Shown piece after piece: positions 1 to 10,811 of a stretch of 64,000 nt of DNA. The stretch lies in assembly GCA_964304625.1 (NCBI GenBank), contig OZ199838.1, positions 5,146,001-5,210,000 of the forward strand, given 5' to 3'. This stretch comes from Kudoa neothunni (lineage: Eukaryota; Cnidaria). The notes under the pieces were generated by a model. The model was not told the origin of the DNA and searched no databases. It saw only the letters and a list, made by a program, of their open reading frames with translations. Both the position numbers and the translations under genes were made by a program. The number at the start of each line of letters is the position of its first letter. Position 1 is the first letter of the stretch.

Positions 1-522
1 GTTGTTTAGTGTTGTGACTACCAATTCTTTAAGATTATTAAATAGCGTAGTTTGAACGTCAGGTTGTTGCTGATGAACAAACTTGTTGATAATTTTGAGC
101 GCGTACATTAAAGCATGAGCCCAGCTCTTATCTTCAACTTTTGTTAAACTGAAGCAATTGATCAAAGAGTTGATAGAAGCGAAAATTTCAAATAACCAAT
201 TCTTTTTCACTCCCAACTCTTCAATTTCCCACCTAGTAAATATCATCCGGTTGCAACAAACGTAAAGATTCGAATAAATTTTCGATGGAGATAATGACGA
301 ACTGGAATCAGTGTCCTTGCATTCTTCAGGATCTGAGATTATTCTCATGAGGGCTAGTTGATTTTCAATAAGCTCACATTCTTCTAAGTTATCTGCGTAT
401 ATCTTATCCATATCTGCTATATAGCTTTTAATAGATTGATCTTTTTGTTTAAATGTGTAAACATTTGCGGCAAGTGATTTTAAATGAGTGCAACCACACT
501 TTAAATTATCACGTTTATTCAT
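1..522 (-). CDS. unrecognised protein, 5' part only (gene leaves the window)
   Basis: An open frame begins at an ATG at 522 and stays open for 174 codons to the window edge, so only the N-terminal part is present. The protein starts MNKRDNLKCG, has a Ser-rich stretch near residue 75, then a helical-looking stretch rich in Leu, Ile, Phe and Trp. It has no signal peptide, no membrane segment and no motif I can name. The alternating amphipathic helices near the end (around NKFVHQQPDVQTTLF) remind me of armadillo or RIH-type helical repeats, but that is an impression only. No intron is needed. Sustained non-repetitive coding over 522 nt in DNA this AT-rich is unlikely by chance, which is why I call it a gene. 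No function is assigned. Confidence 0.6.
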   Translation of the reverse strand, partial: MNKRDNLKCGCTHLKSLAANVYTFKQKDQSIKSYIADMDKIYADNLEECELIENQLALMRIISDPEECKDTDSSSSLSPSKIYSNLYVCCNRMIFTRWEIEELGVKKNWLFEIFASINSLINCFSLTKVEDKSWAHALMYALKIINKFVHQQQPDVQTTLFNNLKELVVTTLNN

Positions 523-726
523 TAATAGCATTCGCGCGCAAAAACCACTCCACCAATATAAAATCACACAACGAGTTATAAAAAAATAGATAACAATATT
601 GCATTGTTTATAATTACATTTTATTGTTAATAATACATCTGTGAGTGAATAAAAACAAATAGTTCTCAATTACTCCTATGTGGATATTTGTTGTAATTGG
701 ATTTTTCTCCATCAATATCTACAGTT

Positions 727-1047
727 TTATAGTTCCTAAATGTATAAATAAGATAAAAATATTATGTGAAGATTATGATGGCTACATTTTTAACGCCATA
801 TTTTTCAGAGTCATTAGTGATATTTTCAACAGCAATACTATAGTTGCCAGTAGCAACGCTAGAAATAGTTTTACCATCATTGTAACGATGGTTCAGAGTA
901 GGTTTTTGGAACCCATTTTTTGGAACTTTGACACTACATTTTGAATACTCATTGGATGTACAATTAAATAATGGTCCTAAATAGAGCTTTAGACCGATAT
1001 AAAAAAAACAATGAAATATTACTTATTCGTGTAAAAAAGGATTTCAT
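727..1047 (-). CDS. candidate small three-exon gene ending in KNEL
   Basis: Tentative. Exons 1047-1023, 976-786 and 735-727 join in phase through introns of 46 and 50 nt, the local norm, giving 74 residues. The middle exon has two Cys and several NxT/NxS-type glycosylation sequons (NCTS, NYS, NIT, NDS). The spliced end reads KYGVKNEL-stop, and KNEL is an accepted variant of the KDEL ER-retrieval signal. The first exon (MKSFFTRI) is a poor signal peptide, so a real 5' exon may be missing. The opposite strand has an 88-codon open frame (678-944) with a hydrophobic start that could be the real gene instead. I do not recognise the family. The gene would sit between the DYRK kinase and the left-edge gene, all on the same strand. 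Confidence 0.27.
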
Positions 1048-1119
1048 AGGAGCATCTTTAACAGGAGAGATTTTCGAATTCTTCAAATAAAAACTTAACT
1101 AACAAGAAGCTTAGGAGTC

Positions 1120-2610
1120 TTAATTTACATTGTTTCTGGCAGAATAAAGTGTTTCACCATTGACGAGAGTGGTCTTGGATTTATTCTGGTTTTTAGGGAT
1201 AACCTCCAAATTCTTATTATTGTTGTTCTTGTTATTTAAATTATTATTATTGTTATTTATAAACGGAGCGCCAAATTGATTTTTGGATACTTCCTCGACT
1301 GTAAGACAACAACAAGATGGCTCGTCAGCGTTGTCTGTTTTATCCAAATTAGTATTATCACTTTTAGTACCAATAAAAGGATGGTTCTTGGCAAGCAAGG
1401 GATGAATTCTCTTTTTAGGGTCAATAGTTAGCATTTTCTCGAGAAAATCGTAAAAAATTTCGTATTTTTTGGGAGTGCGGTCCAGCGATTCCAATCGTCT
1501 TTGGCAACATTTTTCAAATATATTTTCAAAGCTGCAACTTCTAGGGATACATTTTGTCATCTAATCACAAAAAAATATGCTTGTCAATCAATCAACCAAC
1601 ACAAACCAACTAAAAATCAATTTTTCTACCTTGGTTGATATAAGAACAAAGCTGGATTTGTCGAATGAAGCCTCAAAATAACGAAAAATCATTGGCGAAT
1701 TCCATATCATTTCTAATGGAGGCATTCCCAATAGATTTACGATATGTACAAGTTGGTCATGCTATTCGGTAAACAGTTATATTAATTCTGTGTTGAAGAA
1801 AAGTTACCTCATTTTCACCCTCAAATAATGGCACCCCACAATGCAATTCAGCGAGTATGGCAGCCAAGCTCCACATATCAATGCTGCATTTGTAATTGAG
1901 TTGTAGAAGAATCTCTGGAGCTCGGTAGAATCGACTTTGAATGTAGGTGTAGGTGACTTTGCTGTAAACAGACGTAGCACTTCCAAAATCAATAATTTTC
2001 ACTTGACAGCTAGTGTCATTGACTAGCATGATATTCTCAGGTTTAAGATCACAATGTATTATTCCAATTTCTCTCAGCTTACTCAATCCTTCCAACAATT
2101 GTTCTGCTATACTACGCACTATCCGTAACGAGACTCCCTTCGGTGCGGAGCCAGCTATCAACTCATACAAATTAATGTTCATCAATGGAAACACCATAAA
2201 AATGTAATTTCTGTGACTGAAGTATGTTAACAAACTGACAAACGGACATTTATTATCCGCATTGATTTTGGTCAATTTTTTCAACACAATTAACTCATCT
2301 TTAGCCATTCGACTGACCCCTTCACTGTTATGCAACACCTTTAGGGCTACATCTTTCTTTTTTACAATATCATATGATCTTATCACCTGAATTAGATTTT
2401 TCGTCAAATAACAAAATTCAACATTTTCAGACCTACCTTTCCGAACGATCCGGTACCCAGCAGAGATTTCACCTCAAATCGATTCTGAATTAACTCTCCA
2501 TTTATTACTGGATATTCTGTCGCAACATCTCCTAACGGTTGTGATTCGTTGAGGAAATTATCATTTTCTGTTTCCTTCATGCTTCTACTATCGTCAAATT
2601 CACCAAACAA
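1120..2610 (-). CDS. DYRK-family dual-specificity protein kinase (minibrain/DYRK1-like)
   Basis: Ser/Thr and Tyr-autophosphorylating kinase of the CMGC group. Four exons, 2610-2437, 2386-1808, 1761-1630 and 1560-1120, join in phase (introns 50, 46 and 69 nt) to give 441 aa. Visible in order: the glycine loop GTGSFGKV, split by intron 1; the VALKVL lysine; HCDLKPEN, where Cys replaces the usual Arg as in DYRKs; DFG; the activation-loop Tyr pair in TYTYIQSRFYRAPE; and IDMWSLAAIL. The C-lobe ends with FLEKMLTIDPKKRIHP. The last ~50 residues are Asn-rich low complexity. The protein is much shorter than vertebrate DYRK1A and lacks its His-rich tail; no nuclear signal is obvious. Catalytic residues are intact, so an active kinase is expected. 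DYRK1 fits better than DYRK2 or HIPK because of the YxYIQSR loop and the EHDQLVHIVNLLGMPP segment. Confidence 0.93.
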
Positions 2611-4289
2611 ATAACCACCCGAAAAAATTCATACAGCGATACGGAAGATTAGAAGAGTAGACGTTCCCAACGGAGCAATCAAAATATCCGCCGTTTAATG
2701 GGCTCTATTTAATTGTAATTTACTTCATCCGATGAATCATTAAACATAATCACCCGCAATGAATGTTTTCTCGTTCACTAAAAATATATTTTGTTATAGA
2801 TCCTATTCGTCGCCTAATATCGTTTATTCTAGTTATTGTATTTCTCAGTTTCAACTCTCTCAAGCTCCTCAACAAACCAACAACTCAGCTAATATTTAAT
2901 ATAATTAATTTGCTGCTTAGATAAATAATTTTAAGAGATTTTAAAACTTTACCGATGATATTTGTCATAGCAACTAAACTTAATCTGTCTATAACAAAAA
3001 CTAATACATATATAATCCCAAACATGGCGGTCCTAATCCAAAGGTTGTTTGGACATTCATGTTGGCCTTCAATGAAAAGCATTCAACTTCATTCATTCGT
3101 TCAACAACAATAACAATCCTTTCAATATAATAATTAGTGTTATAATTTTTATAATAAGTGATATTACAAAAACATATTTTGGCTTATCATTTATTGGAAA
3201 ACATTGGATTGATAGTTTGTTTTGTTCTGCTTCGGTTTGTTTGAGGAGAGTTTCTTAGTAGCTCAATATTAAAAATAAAACTATTCCCTATATTTCTGTA
3301 ATTTCATGAAACTTAAATGACCAACATTGCTTCGTATTAATCTTTATGTAGTATACCTCTAGGTGTATAACTTCTTACATTATTAGGTTTAGGAAATCTC
3401 TTAGGAGACAGAGCTTATTAATTATTGATAAAAACATCGTGTTAAGCTTGCTCCAGTAGTCGACTGATTTTCTCACTTCCGGATATCTTGCTGTAAAAGG
3501 ATTTCAAACGTTCTATTTCTCAAAATGTCATTGAATGCTTGTGTGTATTCCAATATTTAAATAGTTTTGTGATTCAAAGTATTATTATAGTAATGATGCT
3601 CACAAAATATGCGTAAATGGAATTTCGGCATTTCGTCTCCACCAAATAATATGAATTTGTGTGGTTGTATTTTCTTTATTTTAAAATTATCGAATTTTAA
3701 AAATTATAATAAAAATTCGTGTTTCAAATATATCAATATCATGTCAAAATAATTTAAGATTAATAATATGGGAAATTTTGTTTATGCTCTACTAGCAAAA
3801 CGTATATCGAGACAGAATTATTTATAACATGCCGGGTACCAATATGATAATATTTCTTCGTGATTGAATTCAGAAGGAAAGGGAATCCGTCAGTTGTCAA
3901 CATTTTAGGTTAGAAAATTACGATTGCAGTGAATGATTACTTTCTAATAGTTCCTGTTCATTCCCTAAAGTTCCGTCTGTTCTAGGTATAGCATTATATT
4001 ATAGAAGTCAATTCAAATTCGCTTTCAATTTTTTAGCTCACTTAAGCTAGTGATGTTCAGTAATCGCGATTTATTGCATAATAAGGCGATTAATTAATGG
4101 ATAAATAAAAATGGATTTAACAATTAATAAATCTAACGTGAAACTTCCTCCTTTACAGAAGATATGCAATTATAATGTTTAAATTTTATCTTTTTTAATG
4201 AAGATTTTTCTCATTAAAATATATTTCGTAATTGCAATTTTTTTATAAGGTCAAACCCCTGGCATTTATGAGCGCCCGAGTTCTACCCT
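2611..4289. other. intergenic, 5' flank of the DYRK gene
   Basis: AT-rich, no convincing gene. A minus-strand frame at 3082-2888 encodes a single hydrophobic segment (MFGIIYVLVFVID) that looks like a first GPCR transmembrane helix but lacks the GN motif. A 64-nt intron followed by a short exon would close it at about 56 residues. I do not count it as a gene. Confidence 0.4.
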
Positions 4290-4470
4290 CCTGCCAGACT
4301 CTCCTCTCAGCTGCAACTAAGACCACGAAAAATCGTAGATCATTGTGATTGCTACGGCCTTCCTATTTAATTTTGGATTAGGAGTACAGGAACGCCCCGA
4401 CTAGGCTTCGAACTTACAACATCACGGTATGCGATCTCGACCTAATACCACTATGCCATATTGTCCAGGC
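4290..4470 (-). repeat. tRNA-derived SINE copy
   Basis: On the minus strand an RNA polymerase III A box TGGCATAGTGG (4448-4458) is followed about 35 nt later by a B box AGTTCGAAGCC (4404-4414), the spacing of a tRNA head. A non-tRNA body follows towards 4290. The same head recurs at 24905-24975 and the B-box part at 44876-44930. It does not fold as a convincing tRNA, so a SINE is the better call. The body's far boundary is uncertain. Confidence 0.6.
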
Positions 4471-4619
4471 TACTTCGTAATAGAAGTAACAATGGCGCAA
4501 TGACAGTTTCACTCAATAATTCGGACATGAAAGATTATTTTATTGATAAAAAAATTGATCCTTTCAGAGATGGCCTTATTTTATTTGGAAGATCTTGGCA
4601 ACCATTTAAACATCGTGGC

Positions 4620-5429
4620 TTAACCCTCGCGGGACTAAATGGGGTCCTTTGTGATCCCAATTTCGATAGTTTGACTTTTTCCGCATATCGAATTAAATGA
4701 GAGGGCTCGAAAATCCTGGATACCCGAATTATAACCTATAATTGATAATTATAAAGTTATGGAGAAAGCAGTGTATTTACTGATTTAAATATTTTATTTT
4801 TAACAAGAGATGTGCCCGCTACTTCACTTAAATGTAGTTGTTATGAATTAATATCGAAATAATCTATATTATAAAGAAAGTTATTGACATTAATTTTGAT
4901 TAAAAAGTGTTAGAGCATTGTTAGAAGCGAATAAATGTATTTTTCGGTTCAGCGACGGTAAACTCCGTTCGGATATGGTGATTATCCAGAGATTATCCTT
5001 TAGACGAGATTTCAACAAGCAATGTAATGAAGGAAGGCATACATCGAATTTTTACTTTAAATCAAAAAAGAGAGTCAACAAAATTCATCATTAGCTTTAA
5101 AATATTATTTTTTTACTAAAAATATGTTTTTCAGTCTCCATATCTGAATAACTATAAGTTAGTTGAGAAGGGCGCTCCTTTTTAATAAAAAAAAGATCAA
5201 ATTATAATCTACAGTTGCATACACGTATTATCGAGCCGCACCGAGATTGTAATCATCGAATGCTTAGGGTCTCATGCAGCTAATTTTTATTAAATACATA
5301 CAATAAGTATAACAGCTAGATGGACTAAAAAAATTTAACTGCTTAAAAAAATGAAAAAGTCCTGGGGTCATTTATGACTCCAGTTGGCTACTCGCGTAAG
5401 TTTTTTTAAGTCGTTCCTCCGAGGGTTAA
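4620..5429. mobile_element. non-autonomous piggyBac-like element P1
   Basis: Bounded by TTAA at 4620-4623 and 5426-5429. Ends are inverted: CCCTCGCGGGAC on the left and CCCTCGGAGGAAC read inward from the right. Just inside each end is a dyad, GGGGTCCTTTGTGATCCC (4641-4658) and GGGGTCATTTATGACTCC (5364-5381). The 810 bp interior has no transposase frame. It is a diverged full-length relative of P2 (41014-42900), and where P2 carries a nested insertion P1 has the unoccupied site (TTAG), so it serves as an empty-site comparator. Confidence 0.8.
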
Positions 5430-7266
5430 AGAATGAAAGTTAATATCTGATTCTATTTCGGATATCTAATCAATTTAGATCGTATTTTAAACAAAATAAG
5501 AACCGTTTTTAAGTAATGTTTAAGTTATAGCTAGTTTTGTGTTTTAAATTTTGCACATGCGCGAAAGTGCCTACTTCCGGCTGGGACGGGTAGTACGTAC
5601 GACCGATCCATTATTGTATATGTATATATTCTATTTCATCTGATAAACAGTGAAACTATGTTCATCATTATTTTTCAAAATGGAGCTAATTATGAAATAA
5701 CTTTTTTTGAACATTTCCATTGAAACTTGATTAATAAGACAAATAATGAAGACAAAAATTGTATTCAAAAATTAAATTTTTAAAAGTCAAGAGAAAATAA
5801 ACATATAAGTTTAATTAATTGATGGAGGAAAGAATATATACCATTAATAAAATAATATAATGTTAATTAAAAAAGTAGCAATAATTTATTTTTTATAATT
5901 GACCATACACAACTGAGTTCCTTATTCCGAAAAATTTCTAAAAATCATTGATAAATTAGGTAACAATTCAATAAATGATAAATATTTGTATTTAAAAAAA
6001 TACTTAATAAATTATAATAAGGCCACTCTTGCAATTGTTAACATAGAATCCTTTTATAATTAAATACAGTCAAAACTATACCTACCTGGATATTATTGAT
6101 CCGTGCCAATAGCCACTTCCTTTATTATGTAAACGTTATGAGCATGTTAATAACTTTTCAAATCTAAATTTAGATAATAAACATGTCCGCAAATTAATTC
6201 AGAAATTTCGAGTTTTTAGTTATAGATTGAACTCCAAATTATACATTTTATTGAAACTACATAACCTCAATACGAAAAATGCACAGATATATTGGATGTG
6301 CGTGCGCACAGGTGTCAATATATGTCTTATGTTTGATTCTCCTTAAATAGACAACCAATTAAACAAATTGGCTTTAAATTAAATTTTAAACAATAATAAC
6401 TTCATATAGGCATGAGTGCTTACTTTTTGGAATGTTATTCACTTCAAAATAAAAAACACTAGAATTGGTTTTATTGAACATTTTATTTCTAATTAAAGTG
6501 AATAAAATTTCTTTACCTAACTTTTAATGCCAATAAAAAGTTTTATTACTTAAGTTTCGGTTTATTGACATATGTAATGAAAAAATATTTGTGTTAAAAT
6601 TGTATAATGCCCCATTACACAAAATTCAACATCACAATTGATAAAAACATCCTAACAATAACTTATAAATTTTAACTTAAAATTTATTTCGGTTTTATCA
6701 TCCAAAATATCATAATATTTTTTAAATTAATTTATTTCCAAACTTTTATACATATATAAGTTATATACCCTAATAAAAAATTATGCAACCCAAGTTTTTT
6801 ATATAAGGCTCAATTAATATATCCAAATAATATACATGACAGATGAAGGGGTTTGCGTATACGATGAGATAAAACTGTCAAATATTTTATTTCCGTATGT
6901 ATCGTGTTGTTTTATATTTAATTTAGATTAAACATTGTTGCTAAATTATAGAAAGAATTTATAAATAATACATGTATTGTATGGTATTTCGTTCGCACAT
7001 CCTCTACGCGTCAGGAAACACAATAATATTATTAAAGTAACAAAATTTTCATTTTAAATGCGTTTTCCAATTATTATCGTCAATTGAATCGTCTTCATTA
7101 TCTTCACAACCCTCAGTTAAAAAGTCTTATTTATTTTTCAAGCGTTCAAGATATTGTTGGCTCACAGCACCACTGCTCATTTCAAGTAGTAGTTTATTTG
7201 TTGGATGCGACGCCAAACATATATTATTAGTTCATCTGATCAACTGCTTCGCAAGAAGTTTACATT
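5430..7266. other. AT-rich intergenic stretch
   Basis: No gene seen. Around 6085-6130 there is a fragment of the dispersed repeat family found at 26525, 46027 and 56698, sharing a CTGGATATTATTGATCCGTG-like core. The rest is AT-rich sequence without recognised structure. Confidence 0.4.
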
Positions 7267-7371
7267 TTAGAGTTCAACCTTTAATGAGTTAGTCTGTTTA
7301 GTTACTACTGCGTTCATTAATGAAAAAATTCGTTCAACGTTTGCAGTATCTGGAATTGCTGTCATTACCAT
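7267..7371 (-). pseudogene. hAT transposase C-terminal (dimerisation) relic
   Basis: A minus-strand frame reads MVMTAIPDTANVERIFSLMN, the hAT C-terminal dimerisation signature (IPxSxAxVERxFS, then a T-x-x-R/Q-x-x-L segment). The frame closes after about 34 codons; sequence on either side (7060-7420) carries further short matches in other frames, so this is the decayed tail of an old copy. No terminal repeats were assigned. It is a different lineage from the hAT copies at 43170 and 52257, whose equivalent segment reads PISSITVERSFSKLNY. Confidence 0.65.
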
Positions 7372-7420
7372 ATTGATCAAGTAAAACTTTAAAATCTTCT
7401 ACTTTAAACAAATCTTGATT

Positions 7421-8663
7421 GAAACATTATATCAAGCCTTTTTTGGAGCTCCCTTTGAATTTTTATTCATGCTTTAAAGTATGCGTCTATAACTTCAAAA
7501 TACGTTTAAATATCCAAATACAATCAGAATAATAATTACAACTGAACAAATAATAATTATTCAAGAATCGGAAAACAGCGTGTTGACGACGATCGTAATA
7601 TCTTTTTAAAATTTAGAATAATTTTAATTCTTTCCATTAATAACACGATAAATATGGTTATTTTACCTAATTCTAAAATTTACTATTTATAAACTGATAT
7701 CAAAGGACTCAATAACCTACAAGTTTTTTAAATAAATAAAAAACCCCAGATTTAGCTTAGAGTGAAAACAACTCCAAAGAACCTAAGGTTTTCACGCCCT
7801 GCTGTATATGTTTTTGTCGTTCGTGTGTGGTTTGATATCATTGCTTCATTTCACTTCTATTTTCCTTTTCAATCACTATCTTAATACTCAACATTTTTAA
7901 TGGATAATTATTATATGCTAGGTAAGTAATGAGTTCAGTTTTCTTTTAGATCTTCTAAATAAACTCGCTTAAACCTTACTGATCTTTTTATTTAAATTCA
8001 ATTCAAACGTATAAATACAAAAATATTTGTTTCAAAAATTTTGTTGATATTTACTGTGGACAATAGACGCATAACATTTTTTTCGATGATTTCCAGGCAT
8101 TTATAAGATTATATACATCCTTTAAGATTTTAATACAATAATACTATTTAAAAAATTGCCCCCTACATGAAAATTGAAAATATCTTAAAAATAGGGATAT
8201 CCATTTGATTCACGCCATGCCCTTTTGCGTGAAAGAGAGATTAAACTATCTAGAAAAGCATGCAAACTTCAAAATCAGCCAATTTACGGTATACATTATT
8301 CTATGAATCATATAAATATCAAAAATACATATCATTCATTTTAAATAAAGACAAATTTAGTTTTGCACGTAAAACCAATATTTATTGCGTAAATATTTCA
8401 CTCTGAATTGAGAAAATTGAACAAATTAAGTAACTTAAAGATTCAATATTTTTTTACATAAATTTGGGTGAAAAACGAATAGAGTATATAACATACAATA
8501 TATTTTACAAGTATGTATTTAATTCATATGCCATATTTTGTCATTGTTAAACTTGTATAATATAGTTATGTACTAAAATCTCATAATACAAAGGTAAAAA
8601 TTGACAATTTGAGCAGGTTATAAAATAGCTAAATGCACTTTAACGCTGATGCAAAATAGGTAA
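7421..8663. other. AT-rich intergenic stretch
   Basis: No gene, repeat or RNA recognised between the hAT relic and the Tigger element. Confidence 0.4.
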
Positions 8664-8665
8664 TA

Positions 8666-10484
8666 CATTCGAGATTTGATACTGCGTGACTGGATATTGC
8701 GTAATTCCAAAATTTCGACGTTATTCTTTTTAGAGAGAAACCTAGTTTTGTTGCAGTGTTATTACTTTATCATGTTGGAAACATCGTTAACGTTAAAACA
8801 TAAAAATAGGAATATTTTCTTCATTATTCCCCATTAAAAAACGTAATAATTAAGACAAAAGAGAAATCATTGATTATTTTATTCGATAAAAATATTAAAA
8901 GTTGTCGAAAAAAATCACAATTTCTAATTTTAAATTGAATGATATGGTTCTCTATGTTGAATATTAATACATTGTCACGTTTAAGGTTATTTAAAAATTG
9001 ATAGAATTCGTTCACACGAATATAAATTCAAAAATATGGATATTGAAACTAAAAAGAGGACACATTTTTGTGGAAAATTAAAAATATAGATGGTGAGCTG
9101 TATGATTGGCTCGTTAAACAATGGTCGAATGATAATGTTTTGTTGAGATATGGTATTATCGAAATTGCTTTATATATTGAAAATAAAAAGGAAATTTCCA
9201 ATTTAAAGTCTATTTAAGAGTGGTTTTCGGATCCCACGTCAAAATATGGGGTAGCTTTCAAAATGTTTCATGGTGAGGCTGCGAATACAGGTATTTCATC
9301 AATTGACTCATGGACTGTTGAAAACATTAATTTGGTTAAGGCGTATAGTCCTAAAATGACGTTATAAACATTGATGAAATTGCCCCTCTTTTGTGAGCAG
9401 TTACAAAACATTAGTTGTTTTTTAAGGATGAAGTCGTAATGTAAGGGACAAAATATCCAAAAAAGGGTGAATTTTTTACTGTCACAATTTTTTAAATTGA
9501 GGTAAACTCCCATCTGTTTTAATTGGTAAATTTAAAAATCCTAGACGTTACAATTGAGTTAAACATCTACCGCATGAATATTATTCAAAAAAACACACGG
9601 ATGATGTATCGTAGATTTATGAACATAGTTAGAAAGTTGAACCAAAGAAACAACTAATATTTCACAAACCTTAATTTATACATTATCAAATGCATTAAAA
9701 GCAGGTCAAGAATACATTGTCCAAGCACACGGTTTTATGTGAAAATTTTTTCATCGAAAAATAAACATTACCAAACTCAATCATGCCATTGATTAAACTT
9801 TAGGAGAGTATTACGCCAGAAATTATATTTACTCGTTTTAAAAAGCAAAAATTCTTGGTAGTAATATATAAAACTGTAATAAAAGGGGTTGAATCAGTTT
9901 ATAGAACAAGAAGATTTAAGAAAGATATCCCGAGCCAGAAACATTTCACATAGTAATATTTTATGTACACATAATTAATCTTATTAAATGAATTCGAAAT
10001 TTACGAAAATATATTTGACGATGATAATGTTGCAACATGTGAGAATCAAAATCATGCGGACTTATTGCCCATAATGGTTAATCTGATGATATCGAACCAA
10101 TTATTAAAGAAGTCAAAAGTTTAATCAAATAAATAAAAAATATGGTTAACATTTTAATGAAAGTTTTAGTTCAAGAGGATCCATCAATATTGTTTTGATT
10201 AATATTCCATACTGAGCAGAATTTAAAAAATATCAATAGAAAGATTTCGATATACAAAAATCACAAGAATTTTTAACAAAATTTAATAACTTTTCCTTAA
10301 TTGAATTCTATGTTATCTGTGTTTTAACAATGTTTGTTTGTAGGAATAATCATCGAACGTAAGCACAAGAAAATCGTATTTTACAGTATCGTGCGCACGC
10401 ACGATACTGGATATTACGTAAAAACTTTTGATTGCGTAGTTTTTTGCCGGTCCCCAAAACCCACGCAATATCCAATCTCGACTG
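8666..10484 (+). mobile_element. decayed Tigger/pogo-type DNA transposon
   Basis: TA dinucleotides flank both ends (8664-8665 and 10485-10486). The left end begins CATTCGAGATTTGATACTGC and the right end, read inward, begins CAGTCGAGATTGGATATTGC. The plus-strand interior keeps recognisable CENP-B/Tigger transposase pieces: a DNA-binding part near 9090-9200 (ELYDWLVKQW), the junction segment YGVAFKMFHGEAANTG near 9245-9290, and the first catalytic region NIDEIAPLL near 9370 followed by a K-x-R/G-x-x-T-V-T block. Many stops and shifts interrupt it, so it is inactive. At 1.8 kb it is close to the usual Tigger length. Confidence 0.75.
10386..10411. repeat. perfect 12-bp inverted repeat with 2-nt spacer
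   Basis: CAGTATCGTGCG is followed by CA and then its exact reverse complement. The palindrome lies just inside the right terminal region of the Tigger-type element. A second, weaker dyad (GGATATTACG with CGCAATATCC) lies between it and the element's right end. Confidence 0.9.
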
Positions 10485-10486
10485 TA

Positions 10487-10811
10487 CTCCGAATTTGATG
10501 CGACAATAATAATTGCAGGGGACAACCATTCCTGTATAAATGCCAACGTTGGTGTTTTGTCCTCCTTGCAAGGAAGGAATTTTTTAGATGGAAATTTTCG
10601 GTAAAAAAATTATCTTAACGACATTAATTTTTTAATTATTATCACTTAAACAAAATTCTATAAATTAAGATGCAAGAGAATCCTATATTTTTTAATTTAT
10701 GGAAATGGCGAAATGATAAACTTAATCGATTACTGCGCGATAATCAACCACTGAAACCAAAAAATCGATCAGAAAAAACATAATAAAGTCAATTGTAAGC
10801 GAGCATTGGTG
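10487..10811. other. UBR5 3' flank
   Basis: About 325 bases between the Tigger element and the UBR5 stop codon. No gene seen. It presumably holds the UBR5 3' UTR, but no canonical AATAAA in the right place was identified. Confidence 0.4.

Noticed and set aside
2885-3082. Hydrophobic minus-strand frame as the first exon of a GPCR
   Set aside because: Only one helix-like segment, no GN motif, and no further exons with receptor features downstream.
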